A DNA stretch of 64,000 bases from Loktanella sp. M215 (GCF_021735925.1 NZ_WMEA01000001.1:685001-749000); one strand, 5' to 3'; shown: positions 27,551 through 35,847, counted from the stretch's first letter. Notes: generated by a model not told the origin, from the letters alone. Numbers and translations are program-made.

Positions 27551-28246
27551 TTGCGCATCGTTCTGATACTGGGCTCTGGCCCGTCCGTGGTGAGCTGCGC
27601 GGACTGGCCGCGCGCACCGTTCGACCGGATCGTGGCGATCAACAACGCCTGGCGCGTGCGCGACGATTGGGACGATCTGATCCATCCGTCGGATTTTCCC
27701 AGTGACCGGATGCCGACAGACCTGCGTGCGGGGCAGCGGGTCGTGACGGCCGACGATTATGTGCCGGTGCAGAACGAGTTTGGCGGGTTCGTTTATGCGG
27801 GCGGCACGATGGCGTTTACCGCAGGCTACTGGGCGCTGGGGGCGTTGAAGCCGGACGTCATGGCCTTTCTGGGCTGCGACATGGTCTATCCCGACAGCGG
27901 GGCCACGCATTTTTATGGGACGGGCACAGCAGACCCGTTGCGGCAGGATGTGACCTTGCGGTCCCTGCCCGCGAAATCCGCGCGGTTGCAGGTCATGGCG
28001 GCGCAGCGGGGTTGTGCCTGTGTGAACCTGTCGACGGGAGAAAGCCGGCTGGTGTTCCCACGCGCGCGACCGGAGGACCTGCCGGTGAAGCCTGCAGCGT
28101 TCGACGCGGACAGTGCTCCGGCAGCGCTGGCCGAGGAGGTGCGGCTGGATTACGTCGTGCCCAGCGGCAAGTACTGGAAAGAGGAAAGCCGATTTGATCC
28201 TGCGGCCATCGACGCGCTGGATGCGCTTTGGCTAAGGGCCGTCTAA
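27551..28246 (+). CDS. Uncharacterised protein, MptE/DUF115-like N-terminus
   Basis: 231 residues, not confidently assigned. The start IVLILGSGPSVVSCADWP followed by IVAINNAW, and the later AGGTMAFTAGYWAL and FLGCDMVYP, resemble Rossmann-like proteins of the 6-hydroxymethylpterin pyrophosphokinase (MptE)/DUF115 type that appear in glycan-related loci. TTG at 27551 is taken as start because AAGGGAG lies 6 bases upstream. It may be cotranscribed with the amidase 70 bases upstream. The stop overlaps that of nth. Confidence 0.6.
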   Translation: MRIVLILGSGPSVVSCADWPRAPFDRIVAINNAWRVRDDWDDLIHPSDFPSDRMPTDLRAGQRVVTADDYVPVQNEFGGFVYAGGTMAFTAGYWALGALKPDVMAFLGCDMVYPDSGATHFYGTGTADPLRQDVTLRSLPAKSARLQVMAAQRGCACVNLSTGESRLVFPRARPEDLPVKPAAFDADSAPAALAEEVRLDYVVPSGKYWKEESRFDPAAIDALDALWLRAV

Positions 28247-28887
28247 AGGACCTTATCCTCGAACCCGCAGAGGTCGCGGATCAGGCAGGCGGCGCATTTG
28301 GGTTTGCGCGCGACGCAGGTGTAACGGCCGTGCAGGATCAGCCAGTGATGGGCGTGGCGCTGGAAATCGGCGGGGACGTGATCCTCGATCCGGCGTTCGA
28401 CCTGATCGACATCCTTGCCGGGGGCGATGCCGGTGCGGTTGCCGACGCGAAAGATGTGGGTGTCGACCGCCTGCGCGGGATGCGCCCACCACATGTTCAG
28501 CACCACATTCGCCGTCTTGCGCCCGACGCCGGGCAATGATTGCAGGGCGGCGCGGGAATTGGGGACCTCTCCGGCGTAGTCATCCACGAGGATCTGGGAC
28601 AGCTTCATCACGTTCTTGGCCTTCTGGCGGAAGAGGCCGATGGATTTGACGTGGTCGGTCACCGCCTCCAGCCCCAAATCCAGCATCTTTTGCGGCGTGT
28701 CGGCCACGGCAAACAGCGCGCGGGTCGCCTTGTTCACGCCCTTGTCGGTCGCCTGCGCCGACAGGGCCACGGCCACGACGAGGGTGAAGGCATTCACATG
28801 CTCCAACTCTCCCTGCGGTTCGGGTTCCGCCGCCTGAAAGCGGGTGAAGATCTCGCGGATCGTGCGGTAGTCGAGTTGCTTTGCCAT
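28243..28887 (-). CDS. nth: Endonuclease III (DNA glycosylase/AP lyase)
   Basis: 214 residues, the usual length. Helix-hairpin-helix LPGVGRKTANVVL with the catalytic Asp in VDTHIFRVGNRTG and Lys in the HhH region. A [4Fe-4S] loop closes the protein (Cys-x6-Cys-x2-Cys-x5-Cys in CVARKPKCAACLIRDLC). It removes oxidised pyrimidines in base excision repair. ATG 28887. Divergent from the Ada-like gene, giving a DNA-repair pair. Confidence 0.96.
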   Translation of the reverse strand: MAKQLDYRTIREIFTRFQAAEPEPQGELEHVNAFTLVVAVALSAQATDKGVNKATRALFAVADTPQKMLDLGLEAVTDHVKSIGLFRQKAKNVMKLSQILVDDYAGEVPNSRAALQSLPGVGRKTANVVLNMWWAHPAQAVDTHIFRVGNRTGIAPGKDVDQVERRIEDHVPADFQRHAHHWLILHGRYTCVARKPKCAACLIRDLCGFEDKVL

Positions 28888-28965
28888 GCGCTCTTGTGCC
28901 CTGTCCCGCGCGGGTTGCGCAAGTTCCGGGTCGCCGCAGGTGCGCGGCACGGCTAGTGTCGGGGC

Positions 28966-29826
28966 ATGGAACACGCACCCTATCATTACGCCGTCATGGC
29001 CCGCGCCATCGACCTGATCGACACCCACAAGGGCGAGCCTTTGTCGCTGGCCGATCTGGCCGATGAACTCGGGATGAGCGCGAGCCACGTGCAGCGTGTC
29101 TTTTCCACATGGGTCGGGGTATCGCCGAAACGCTATCAGCAGTTTCTGGCGCTGGACCACGCCCGCCAGATGCTGCGCGAGAATTTCACGACGCTGGCGG
29201 TGGCGGATGCGGTGGGGCTGTCGGGCAGCAGCCGGTTGCACGACCTGTTCCTGCGGTGGGAGGCGATGACGCCCGGCGATTATGCGCGGCAGGGGGCGGG
29301 GCTGACGGTGCGCTGGGGCTGGTGCGACAGTCCCTTTGGCCCGGTGCTGTCGATGGCGACGGACCGGGGGCTGTGCGGGTTGGCCTTCGCCGCAGAGACC
29401 GGGCGCGATGCCGCGATGGCGGACCTGACCGGGCGCTGGCCCCTTGCCACCTTTGTCGCGGATCCGGAGGCCGTGGTGGGCTGGACTGAAGCGGCGCTGA
29501 CGGGCAGCGGCGAGGCGCGACTGCACATGATCGGCACGCCCCTGCAGATCAAGGTCTGGGAGGCGCTGCTGCGTATTCCCAGCGGACAGGTCACGACCTA
29601 TTCCGAGATCGCGCAGTCCATCGGCCACGACCGGGCCGTGCGGGCCGTGGGCACCGCCGTCGGTCGCAACCCGGTCAGTCTGCTGATTCCCTGCCATCGC
29701 GCCCTGCGCAAGTCTGGCGCCCTTGGGGGATATCATTGGGGTCTGCCGGTCAAGCGGACGCTGCTTGCGTGGGAATCCGCACGTGCGGATTCACAAAAAG
29801 GTGATATTCGGCGGAACATTGCCTGA
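28966..29826 (+). CDS. Ada-like AraC regulator / O6-methylguanine-DNA methyltransferase fusion
   Basis: 286 residues. Residues ~10-105 are an AraC-type helix-turn-helix (LADELGMSASHVQRVFSTWV); the C-terminal half is a methyltransferase with GQVTTYSEIA and the acceptor Cys in LIPCHRALRKSG. The N-terminal zinc-binding phosphotriester domain of E. coli Ada (354 residues) is absent, so its activation must differ from the classical model. Confidence 0.9.
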   Translation: MEHAPYHYAVMARAIDLIDTHKGEPLSLADLADELGMSASHVQRVFSTWVGVSPKRYQQFLALDHARQMLRENFTTLAVADAVGLSGSSRLHDLFLRWEAMTPGDYARQGAGLTVRWGWCDSPFGPVLSMATDRGLCGLAFAAETGRDAAMADLTGRWPLATFVADPEAVVGWTEAALTGSGEARLHMIGTPLQIKVWEALLRIPSGQVTTYSEIAQSIGHDRAVRAVGTAVGRNPVSLLIPCHRALRKSGALGGYHWGLPVKRTLLAWESARADSQKGDIRRNIA

Positions 29827-29919
29827 CAATTCCGCGTTATTGGATAGCACCGCGCGTTGCGACATAACCGCGCCAGAGACTCACCCTCACTTCCGGGTCC
29901 AATGAAGAAAGAGAATCAC

Positions 29920-30576
29920 ATGATCACCCTGACACGCCTGAACCTGACCTTGGCCACCGCAGCGCTGGCCCTGACCACCGCCTGTGCCGGCACCGGCGGC
30001 CCGAACGACAACCGCATGACCGGACAGGGCGCAGCCATCGGCGCTGGCCTTGGTGCACTGGCGGGTGCCGCCACCGGCGACAACAAGTCCGAGCGGATCC
30101 GGAACGGCCTGATCGGTGCATCCCTGGGTGCCGCAGCCGGTGCCACCGCCGGCAGCGTGCTGGACCGTCAGGAACAGGAACTGCGCAACCAGATGGGCGG
30201 CAACGTCGGCATCGTGAACAACGGCCAGAACCTGATCGTGACGCTGCCGCAGGACATCCTGTTCGCCACGAACTCGACCACCGTGTCCGCTGCCGCACAG
30301 GGCAACCTGTCGACGCTGGCGCAATCGCTGCAGCAGTACCCGAATTCGACCGTCAACGTGATCGGTCACACCGACGACGTGGGTGCCGCATCCTTCAACG
30401 CCGACCTGTCGACCCGTCGCGCCCAGTCCGTCTCCTCGGTTCTGATTGCCAACGGCGTGTCGTCGGCCCGCATCCGGTCGATCGGCCGTGGCGAAGACCA
30501 GCCTGTCGCCACCAACCTGACCGCCGAAGGCCGTCAGCAGAACCGCCGCGTGGATATCGTCATCACGCCGAACTAA
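29920..30576 (+). CDS. OmpA-family lipoprotein with glycine-zipper region
   Basis: 218 residues. A signal peptide with lipobox LTTAC (Cys ~20), then a Gly/Ala-rich zipper segment (GAAIGAGLGALAGAATG ... GASLGAAAGATAGS) and a C-terminal OmpA-like peptidoglycan-binding domain (VNVIGHTDDVGAASFN, NLTAEGRQQNRRVDIV). It probably tethers the outer membrane to peptidoglycan, like YiaD. ATG 29920 is preferred because AAAGAG precedes it; ATG 29902 is in frame. Confidence 0.9.
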   Translation: MITLTRLNLTLATAALALTTACAGTGGPNDNRMTGQGAAIGAGLGALAGAATGDNKSERIRNGLIGASLGAAAGATAGSVLDRQEQELRNQMGGNVGIVNNGQNLIVTLPQDILFATNSTTVSAAAQGNLSTLAQSLQQYPNSTVNVIGHTDDVGAASFNADLSTRRAQSVSSVLIANGVSSARIRSIGRGEDQPVATNLTAEGRQQNRRVDIVITPN

Positions 30577-30600
30577 GCAGCGGATCTTTCACCATAAAGA

Positions 30601-30630
30601 AGGGGTTGCCCAGACGGGCAGCCCCTTTTC
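30601..30630 (+). terminator. Intrinsic terminator after the OmpA-like lipoprotein gene
   Basis: An 11-pair stem (AGGGGTTGCCC with GGGCAGCCCCT, one G-T pair), loop AGAC, followed by TTTTC. Confidence 0.9.
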
Positions 30631-30686
30631 GTTTGTCCGCCCCCCGGATCGGTCATAATGTCTGACCACCTTACCGAGAATGTCTT

Positions 30687-31454
30687 ATGCCGTTCGAACC
30701 CGTCACCCAGGAAAAGCTGTCAATCGGCATCGCGCGCCAGATCGAGGATCTGATCCTGCGCGGCATCCTGCGGCCGGGCCAGCGTCTGCCGCCGGAACGG
30801 GATCTGAGCGAGCGGATGCATGTGTCCCGGCCATCGCTCCGCGAGGCGCTGGCCGACCTGCAGGCGCGCGGTTTGCTGAGCGCGCGGGCAGGTGCGGGCG
30901 TCTATGTGGCCGACGTGCTGGGCAGCGCCTTTGCCCCGGCCCTGATCAAGCTGTTCGCGGATCATCCTGTGGCCCTGCACGATACGATCAGCTTTCGCCG
31001 GGATATGGAAAGTCTGGCGGCGGAACGGGCGGTGCGGCACGGGACGGATACCGACCTTGCGGTGATCGACACGGTCTTTCAGAAGATGGAAGCGGCGCAC
31101 CGCAAGTCCGACCCCACGGAAGAGGCGCAACTGGATGCCGATTTCCACCTTGCGGTGATCGAGGCCAGTCACAACATCATCCTGCTGCACATGATGCGGT
31201 CAATGTATGACCTGCTGCGGCAGGGCGTATTCTATAACCGGGCCGTGATGTTCCAGCAGCGGCTGACGCGGGGCGACCTGCTGGGCCAGCACCGGGCCAT
31301 CAACGTGGCGATTCAGGCGCGGGATGCGGCCGGTGCGCGGGCGGCGATCAATGCGCATATGGACTACGTCGAGGGTGCGATGAACGACCAGCAGAAGGCG
31401 GACCAGAACGAAGGTTTTGCCCGCAAGCGGCTGGACATCGAACACCAGCGCTGA
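30687..31454 (+). CDS. FadR/GntR-family transcriptional regulator
   Basis: 255 residues. An N-terminal winged helix-turn-helix (LRPGQRLPPERDLSERMHVS then RPSLREALADLQARGLL) is followed by an FCD ligand-binding domain (FRRDMESLAAERAVRHG, LDADFHLAVIEASHN, HRAINVAIQARDAAGARAAI). The FCD metal-site residues (Asp and His) are present. Members often sense organic acids such as lactate or pyruvate. The target cannot be told from the neighbours, as it is flanked by terminators on both sides. Confidence 0.9.
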   Translation: MPFEPVTQEKLSIGIARQIEDLILRGILRPGQRLPPERDLSERMHVSRPSLREALADLQARGLLSARAGAGVYVADVLGSAFAPALIKLFADHPVALHDTISFRRDMESLAAERAVRHGTDTDLAVIDTVFQKMEAAHRKSDPTEEAQLDADFHLAVIEASHNIILLHMMRSMYDLLRQGVFYNRAVMFQQRLTRGDLLGQHRAINVAIQARDAAGARAAINAHMDYVEGAMNDQQKADQNEGFARKRLDIEHQR

Positions 31455-31458
31455 TGCA

Positions 31459-31489
31459 AAAAGGCCCCGGCGGATGCCGAGGCCTTTTC
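31459..31489. terminator. Bidirectional terminator between gntR-type gene and atpF
   Basis: AAAAGGCC pairs with GGCCTTTT around an inner CGGC/GCCG stem. A and T tracts flank both sides, so it can stop both converging transcripts. Confidence 0.9.
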
Positions 31490-31511
31490 AAAGCGATCCG
31501 CGGTTGCGGTA

Positions 31512-32069
31512 TCAGTGCATCTTGGCTTTCACCGTTGCGATGGAGTCGTCGATCAGCGCGTTGGCGCGGTTGGCGTCCATCTGCTTGGCGATCACATCCT
31601 TGGCGGCAGCGACGGCAACCGTCACGGCGCGGTTCTTCACATCCTTGACGGCAGCGGCACGCGCGCTTTCAAGCTGCTCTTCGGCACCGGCCAAACGGCG
31701 GGCGATGGTTGCGGCAATCTCGTCCTTGGAGGCTTGGGCAGAGCGTTCGGCCTCGGTGCGGGCGTTGGCGACGATGCGCTCAGCCTGTTCCTGCATTTCC
31801 TTCTGCTTGCGCTCGTAAGAGGCCAGCAGCGATTGCGCTTCTTCACGCAGGGCGCGGGCTTCGTCCAGATCGGCGCGGATGCCGTCGGCGCGCTTGTCCA
31901 GCATCTCGGCGACCTTCGAGGGCACCTTCATGTAGAGCAGGATCGCGATGAACAGGATGAAGGCCAGCAGCACGATGAAGTTCGTGTTGCGCAGCGAGAC
32001 GAAGGGGCCGGTCGCGGCGAACGCCGGAGAGGCGAGCAGCGTGAACAGCGGGATCATCAGATAACGCAT
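31512..32069 (-). CDS. atpF: F0F1 ATP synthase subunit b
   Basis: 185 residues. N-terminal hydrophobic segments, with the anchor near residues 30-47 (FIVLLAFILFIAILLYM), then a long charged helical stalk (DKRADGIRADLDEARALREE). It joins F0 to F1 as part of the peripheral stalk. The first hydrophobic stretch (MIPLFTLLASPAFAATG) looks like a cleavable signal, as in several alphaproteobacterial b subunits. Last gene of the operon, 3 bases after atpF'. Confidence 0.93.
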   Translation of the reverse strand: MRYLMIPLFTLLASPAFAATGPFVSLRNTNFIVLLAFILFIAILLYMKVPSKVAEMLDKRADGIRADLDEARALREEAQSLLASYERKQKEMQEQAERIVANARTEAERSAQASKDEIAATIARRLAGAEEQLESARAAAVKDVKNRAVTVAVAAAKDVIAKQMDANRANALIDDSIATVKAKMH

Positions 32070-32072
32070 GGT

Positions 32073-32597
32073 TTATCCCTTCATCCGGTCGGTGACGGCG
32101 GCGTCGATGGTCGCCTGATCGGCGCTGGACCCCATCGCGGCGACAAGCGCCTCTGCCACGTCCTTGGCCACGATTGCCACGTTTTCGGTGGCACTTGCGC
32201 GGATCTCGGCGATGCTGGCTTCGGCCTCGACGGTCTGGGCCGCGATCTTGGCGTCGGCTTCGGCGAGGGCCGTGTCCAGATCGGCCTGCGCTTCGGCACG
32301 GGCCTGATCCGCGATACGGTTTGATTCGGTGCGGGCGTCGGCAAGGGCCTTTTCATAGACCGCCTCGGCCTCGGTTGCGCGCAGCTTCAGATCTTCGGCT
32401 GCGGCGAGGTCGTTCGAGATGGTACCGGACCGTTCCGCCAGAACACCGCTGATGCGCGGCAGGGCGATCCGGGACAGGACCAGATAGATCACGACAAGCG
32501 CGACCAGAAGCCAGAAAATCTGGTTCGGAAATGTCGAGAAATCGAGCTGCGGCATGCCGCTTTCGACTTCCTGTGCGACGACGTTTTCAGTTGCCAT
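32073..32597 (-). CDS. atpF': F0F1 ATP synthase subunit b'
   Basis: 174 residues; one membrane anchor at residues ~26-46 ([21 protein letters not shown]) and a long Ala/Glu-rich stalk helix. The b/b' heterodimer is typical of phototrophic and many other alphaproteobacteria. Also called atpG or atpX in some annotations. Confidence 0.9.
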   Translation of the reverse strand: MATENVVAQEVESGMPQLDFSTFPNQIFWLLVALVVIYLVLSRIALPRISGVLAERSGTISNDLAAAEDLKLRATEAEAVYEKALADARTESNRIADQARAEAQADLDTALAEADAKIAAQTVEAEASIAEIRASATENVAIVAKDVAEALVAAMGSSADQATIDAAVTDRMKG

Positions 32598-32629
32598 CTT
32601 GGTCCCCGGTTACCTTTTGTTTCAACCGT

Positions 32630-32655
32630 CCGACGCGGAGGTTGCCCCGCGTCGG
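32630..32655 (-). promoter_or_regulatory. Strong stem-loop between atpE and atpF'
   Basis: A perfect 9-pair stem (CCGACGCGG / CCGCGTCGG) with an 8-base loop, 25 bases after the atpE stop and without a T-run. It is well placed to stabilise an atpE-containing transcript or to attenuate transcription, so that the multi-copy c subunit is made in excess over b and b'. Confidence 0.6.
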
Positions 32656-32680
32656 AAAGTCGTAAGGATGTCGTGCCGTA

Positions 32681-32917
32681 TTAGGCTGCGAACATCAGCA
32701 GCAGCGCGATGAGGAACGAGAAGATCCCCAGGGCTTCTGCGAAGGCCAGGCCGATGAACAGCGTCGCGGTCTGCGAAGCAGCGGCAGAGGGGTTGCGCAG
32801 CGCGCCGGCCAGATAGTTGCCGGCAACGTTGCCGACACCCAGAGCCGCCAGACCGGTACCGATGCCTGCGAGGCCGGCACCGAGGAATTGACCCATGCTT
32901 GCGATATCGCCTTCCAT
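32681..32917 (-). CDS. atpE: F0F1 ATP synthase subunit c
   Basis: 78 residues, two membrane helices. Helix 1 carries the glycine repeat [17 protein letters not shown]; helix 2 has the proton-carrying Glu in [16 protein letters not shown]. No Na+-type ligand pattern is evident, so a proton-driven ring is expected. AAGGAGA lies upstream of ATG 32917. Confidence 0.96.
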   Translation of the reverse strand: MEGDIASMGQFLGAGLAGIGTGLAALGVGNVAGNYLAGALRNPSAAASQTATLFIGLAFAEALGIFSFLIALLLMFAA

Positions 32918-32980
32918 AATCTTTTCTCCTTACGATGGAATTGCGTTGGTGGTTCGTAGACGGACCTGAAAACCTTGACC

Positions 32981-33865
32981 CTAGTGGGCCGGATGCAGCG
33001 CATCCTTGAGGTAGACACAGGTCAGAATGGCAAAGACGTAGGCCTGAATACCGGCCACGAGGACCTCCAGACCGTAGATCGCGGTGATCGCTACGACCGA
33101 CAGCGGGCTGACGATGGCGAGGCCTGCGAAGGCCGCGAAGACCTTCATCACGGCGTGACCGGCAGTGATGTTACCGGCCAGACGGACGGAGTGGCTGACG
33201 GGGCGCACGAAGTAGGAAATCAGCTCGATCACGGCGATGATGGGGCGCAGGAACAGCGGCGCTTCGGACATCCAGAAGAGTTTCAGGAAGGACGGACCGT
33301 TCAGCACGAAGCCAAGGATCGTCACGCCGAAGAACACGCCGAAACCCAGAACCGCGGTGACCGCGATGTGGCTGGTGGTGGCGAAGGACAGCGGGATCAG
33401 GCCAAGGAAGTTGGCGAAGAGGATGAAGACGAACAGCGTCATGACATAAGGGAAATACTTCAGCCCCTCTTTGCCGCAGACGTCTTCGACCATCTTGTGG
33501 GTGAAGCCGTAGAACAGTTCCGCGACCGACTGGGTGCGGGTCGGGATCGTGGCGCGGCCACGGGACCCTACGACGAACAGCAGCACGACGCACAGCACGG
33601 CGAGAGCCAGCCAGAGCGTCACGTTGGTCGGGGTGTACCAATGAATTTCGGGCACCGGCATGGTGGGATGAAAGATGCCGCCTTCGCCAAAGATCGGGCG
33701 GACGAGGAACTGATCCAGCGGGTGAAAGACAAGGCCGCCGGCGTCATGTGCGGCTTCCGCACCGTGGGCCACGGCTGCGTCTGCGGCACCGACCGTGTCG
33801 GCGCTCATCACGGCATCGCCTGCACCGTGGGTCGCTGCGTCTGTCGTCTGTGTGTGACTAGCCAC
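32981..33865 (-). CDS. atpB: F0F1 ATP synthase subunit a
   Basis: 294 residues with membrane helices from about residue 80 and the essential Arg in [20 protein letters not shown] 33865 is chosen because GAGGG sits 8 bases upstream; the in-frame GTG at 33874 would have its ribosome site too close. An Ala/His/Asp-rich stretch of about 45 residues precedes the conserved [13 protein letters not shown], longer than in typical relatives. It overlaps the end of atpI. Confidence 0.92.
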   Translation of the reverse strand: MASHTQTTDAATHGAGDAVMSADTVGAADAAVAHGAEAAHDAGGLVFHPLDQFLVRPIFGEGGIFHPTMPVPEIHWYTPTNVTLWLALAVLCVVLLFVVGSRGRATIPTRTQSVAELFYGFTHKMVEDVCGKEGLKYFPYVMTLFVFILFANFLGLIPLSFATTSHIAVTAVLGFGVFFGVTILGFVLNGPSFLKLFWMSEAPLFLRPIIAVIELISYFVRPVSHSVRLAGNITAGHAVMKVFAAFAGLAIVSPLSVVAITAIYGLEVLVAGIQAYVFAILTCVYLKDALHPAH

Positions 33866-34214
33866 GTGTTTCACCCTCGTTCTTGGCAGTCGGCCCCGCT
33901 TGGCCCGCCAGCTGTTTCTTCTGCACTTCTTCGGCCGATCGCAGCATGGTCTTGATCCCGGCTGCGAGGCCGAACAGGACGAAAATCACCAGAAAGACCG
34001 GAAGGGTTCCGAAGAACCGATCCAGACTGTATCCGATGCCGAAACCGATCCCGAGACCGGCCACAAGCTCGATCACCATGCGCCAGGCCAGCTGACCCTG
34101 ATAGTGACCGTCCTTCGGAGCATCGACCTGTGCCGTCGTCCTGCGGGAGGCCAGCTTCTCCTCGAGCGCCTTGAGACGGGCGGCGGGATCGTCTGGGTCC
34201 GGGCTGTCTGACAC
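33858..34214 (-). CDS. atpI: ATP synthase accessory protein AtpI
   Basis: 118 residues; charged N-terminus ([14 protein letters not shown]), two membrane helices ([19 protein letters not shown] and [15 protein letters not shown]), and a hydrophilic tail. AtpI proteins help c-ring assembly. GTG start at 34214. First gene of the F0 operon. Confidence 0.9.
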   Translation of the reverse strand: MSDSPDPDDPAARLKALEEKLASRRTTAQVDAPKDGHYQGQLAWRMVIELVAGLGIGFGIGYSLDRFFGTLPVFLVIFVLFGLAAGIKTMLRSAEEVQKKQLAGQAGPTAKNEGETRG

Positions 34215-34374
34215 GCGTTGAGGCCCCGTAAATAACTCCGGTGGGTCTATGCGGCAGGGGTCTGCGAGTCAAGCGGTGGAAGGTCGACGTTAAATTACTG
34301 ATATTGCTTACAAAAGCGTATAGACCGATCGCCATTTCAGGCCTGTGGGCCTGTCTAAAACGACCCGATGTCAT

Positions 34375-34390
34375 TCAACCATCTGGTTGA
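34375..34390. promoter_or_regulatory. Probable ArsR-type operator
   Basis: TCAACCA-TC-TGGTTGA is a perfect inverted repeat with 7-base arms, 31 bases before the start of the ArsR gene. Position and symmetry fit autoregulation. The rest of the 206-base gap between atpI and arsR shows no other clear signal. Confidence 0.6.
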
Positions 34391-34420
34391 CGTTTCGAAA
34401 GGCCGCCGCCTAATGGCCCC

Positions 34421-34747
34421 ATGACATCGGATCTGGACAGCACATTTTCGGCCCTTGCGGACCCGACCCGGCGGGCGATCCTTGCCATGCTGCTGGAAGA
34501 CGACATGGCGGTGACCGACGTGGCCGAACCGTTCCAGATGTCGCTGGCGGCGATTTCGAAACATCTGGGGGTGCTGACGGCGGCTGGCCTGATCTCTCAG
34601 GAAAAGCGGGGGCGGGTGAAGTGGTGCAAGCTGGAACCTGACGCCCTGCGCGACGCAGCGGTGTGGATGCAGGGGTTCGGCCAGATCGCGGGCCTTGATC
34701 TGGATGCCTTTGAGGCGTTTTTGCAGCAAGAGCGGCTGGACACATGA
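34421..34747 (+). CDS. ArsR-family winged-helix regulator
   Basis: 108 residues. ALADPTRRAILAML, then the recognition helix region MSLAAISKHLGVLTAAGLI and a wing with KRGRVKWCKLEP. No metal-binding CxC motif is present; it resembles the non-metal subgroup normally paired with a SRPBCC/AHSA1 gene, but no such partner follows here. Confidence 0.9.
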   Translation: MTSDLDSTFSALADPTRRAILAMLLEDDMAVTDVAEPFQMSLAAISKHLGVLTAAGLISQEKRGRVKWCKLEPDALRDAAVWMQGFGQIAGLDLDAFEAFLQQERLDT

Positions 34748-34751
34748 AAAA

Positions 34752-34780
34752 GGCCGCGCGATCCGGGGATCGACGCGGCC
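34752..34780. terminator. Intrinsic terminator between arsR and the small peptide gene
   Basis: GGCCGCG-CGATC pairs with GATCG-A-CGCGGCC, loop CGGG. The flanking AAAAA gives a T-run in the minus direction, so it mainly ends the leftward peptide transcript. Confidence 0.8.
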
Positions 34781-34804
34781 GTTACAACTTAAACTGAATG
34801 TGGC

Positions 34805-34879
34805 TTAGTAGACGCCGGCGATCTTCAGAACGAAGATGACCACGACAACCAGACCGATGACATAAATAACGCTGCGCAT
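34805..34879 (-). CDS. 24-residue hydrophobic membrane peptide
   Basis: MRSVIYVIGLVVVVIFVLKI continues with AGVY: a single transmembrane helix with a positive residue on either side. AAGG lies 7 bases before the ATG and a terminator follows 25 bases after the stop, so it looks like a complete free-standing gene. From memory, similar tiny proteins occur in other Rhodobacteraceae; function unknown. Confidence 0.7.
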   Translation of the reverse strand: MRSVIYVIGLVVVVIFVLKIAGVY

Positions 34880-34957
34880 GGTAAGACCTTCCCTATTTGC
34901 GTTGGGTTAACGGCCCATCGCACCTCTGGTTCCACCCGTCATCAAATTTAGATCACG

Positions 34958-35833
34958 TTAGGGTGATGCTGTGGTCTGCTTGCTCAGCTGGACCGCCAGA
35001 ATACCGCCGGCGATGATGATGACGCCCACCACGTCCAGCGGCCCAATGCGTTCGCCCAGAAAACCTGCGGCGATCAGCACGCCGAGGAACGGGTTCAGGA
35101 AGTGAAACGTGCTGGCGCGGACGGCGCCGATCCGGCCGACCAGCAGGAACCAGACCCAGGTGGCCGCCAGTCCCGGGACCAGCGTGGTATAGAAGAAGGC
35201 GATGATCAGATGGGCGTTCCAGTCCACGACGAAAGGTTCTGTCAGGATGGCCGGGATCGCCGTCAGGACGGACCCGACCAGCAGTTGCAGGCCCACGATG
35301 GCCAGCACGTTGCCCCCAGACGAGGCGCCCATCACCGCCAGCGTCGCCGCCGTCAGTGCCACGACACCGACGATCAGCAGCAGCAGACCCATGACATCCG
35401 TGCCGCCCGTCAGCCGCGCGCCCATGATCAGCGACACGCCCACGACGCCGGCGACCAGACCGGCGATGCCCAGAGGCCGCACCTTCGTGCCGAAGATCAG
35501 CCAGCCGGACAGCGCCACCAGCAGCGGCATGGTCGAGGCGATGATCGCGGCGAGCGAGGCCTGCACCGTCTGCATCGCGACGAAGTTCAGCCCGAGGTAA
35601 AGCGCGTTCTGGCAAAGCCCGAAGACGAGCACGCCAGTCCACTGGCGGCGCGTCAGGCGGAACGACTGGCCCAGCGCCAAGGCGATGGCGCAGCCCAGCA
35701 GGCCAGAGATCAGGAACCGCAGGGACAGCGCCGTCAACGGTGGCGCGTATGCCACGATGACATGCGCCGAGGTGAAGGCCGAAGACCACATCGCCGCAAA
35801 GGCGAAGCCCATGAACAAAGCCTTGAAATCCAT
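34958..35833 (-). CDS. DMT-family (EamA) transporter
   Basis: 291 residues, ten hydrophobic helices in two EamA repeats (AAMWSSAFTSAHVIV in the first, FYTTLVPGLAATWVWFLLVG in the second, closing with FLGERIGPLDVVG). Probable exporter of small metabolites or amino acids; substrate unknown. It is separated from the upstream HU gene by a terminator. Confidence 0.88.
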   Translation of the reverse strand: MDFKALFMGFAFAAMWSSAFTSAHVIVAYAPPLTALSLRFLISGLLGCAIALALGQSFRLTRRQWTGVLVFGLCQNALYLGLNFVAMQTVQASLAAIIASTMPLLVALSGWLIFGTKVRPLGIAGLVAGVVGVSLIMGARLTGGTDVMGLLLLIVGVVALTAATLAVMGASSGGNVLAIVGLQLLVGSVLTAIPAILTEPFVVDWNAHLIIAFFYTTLVPGLAATWVWFLLVGRIGAVRASTFHFLNPFLGVLIAAGFLGERIGPLDVVGVIIIAGGILAVQLSKQTTASP

Positions 35834-35847
35834 ATCACCTCAACGAA

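Noticed and set aside
25702..27645. 647-codon open frame antisense to the amidase
   Set aside because: Shadow frame spanning three real genes.
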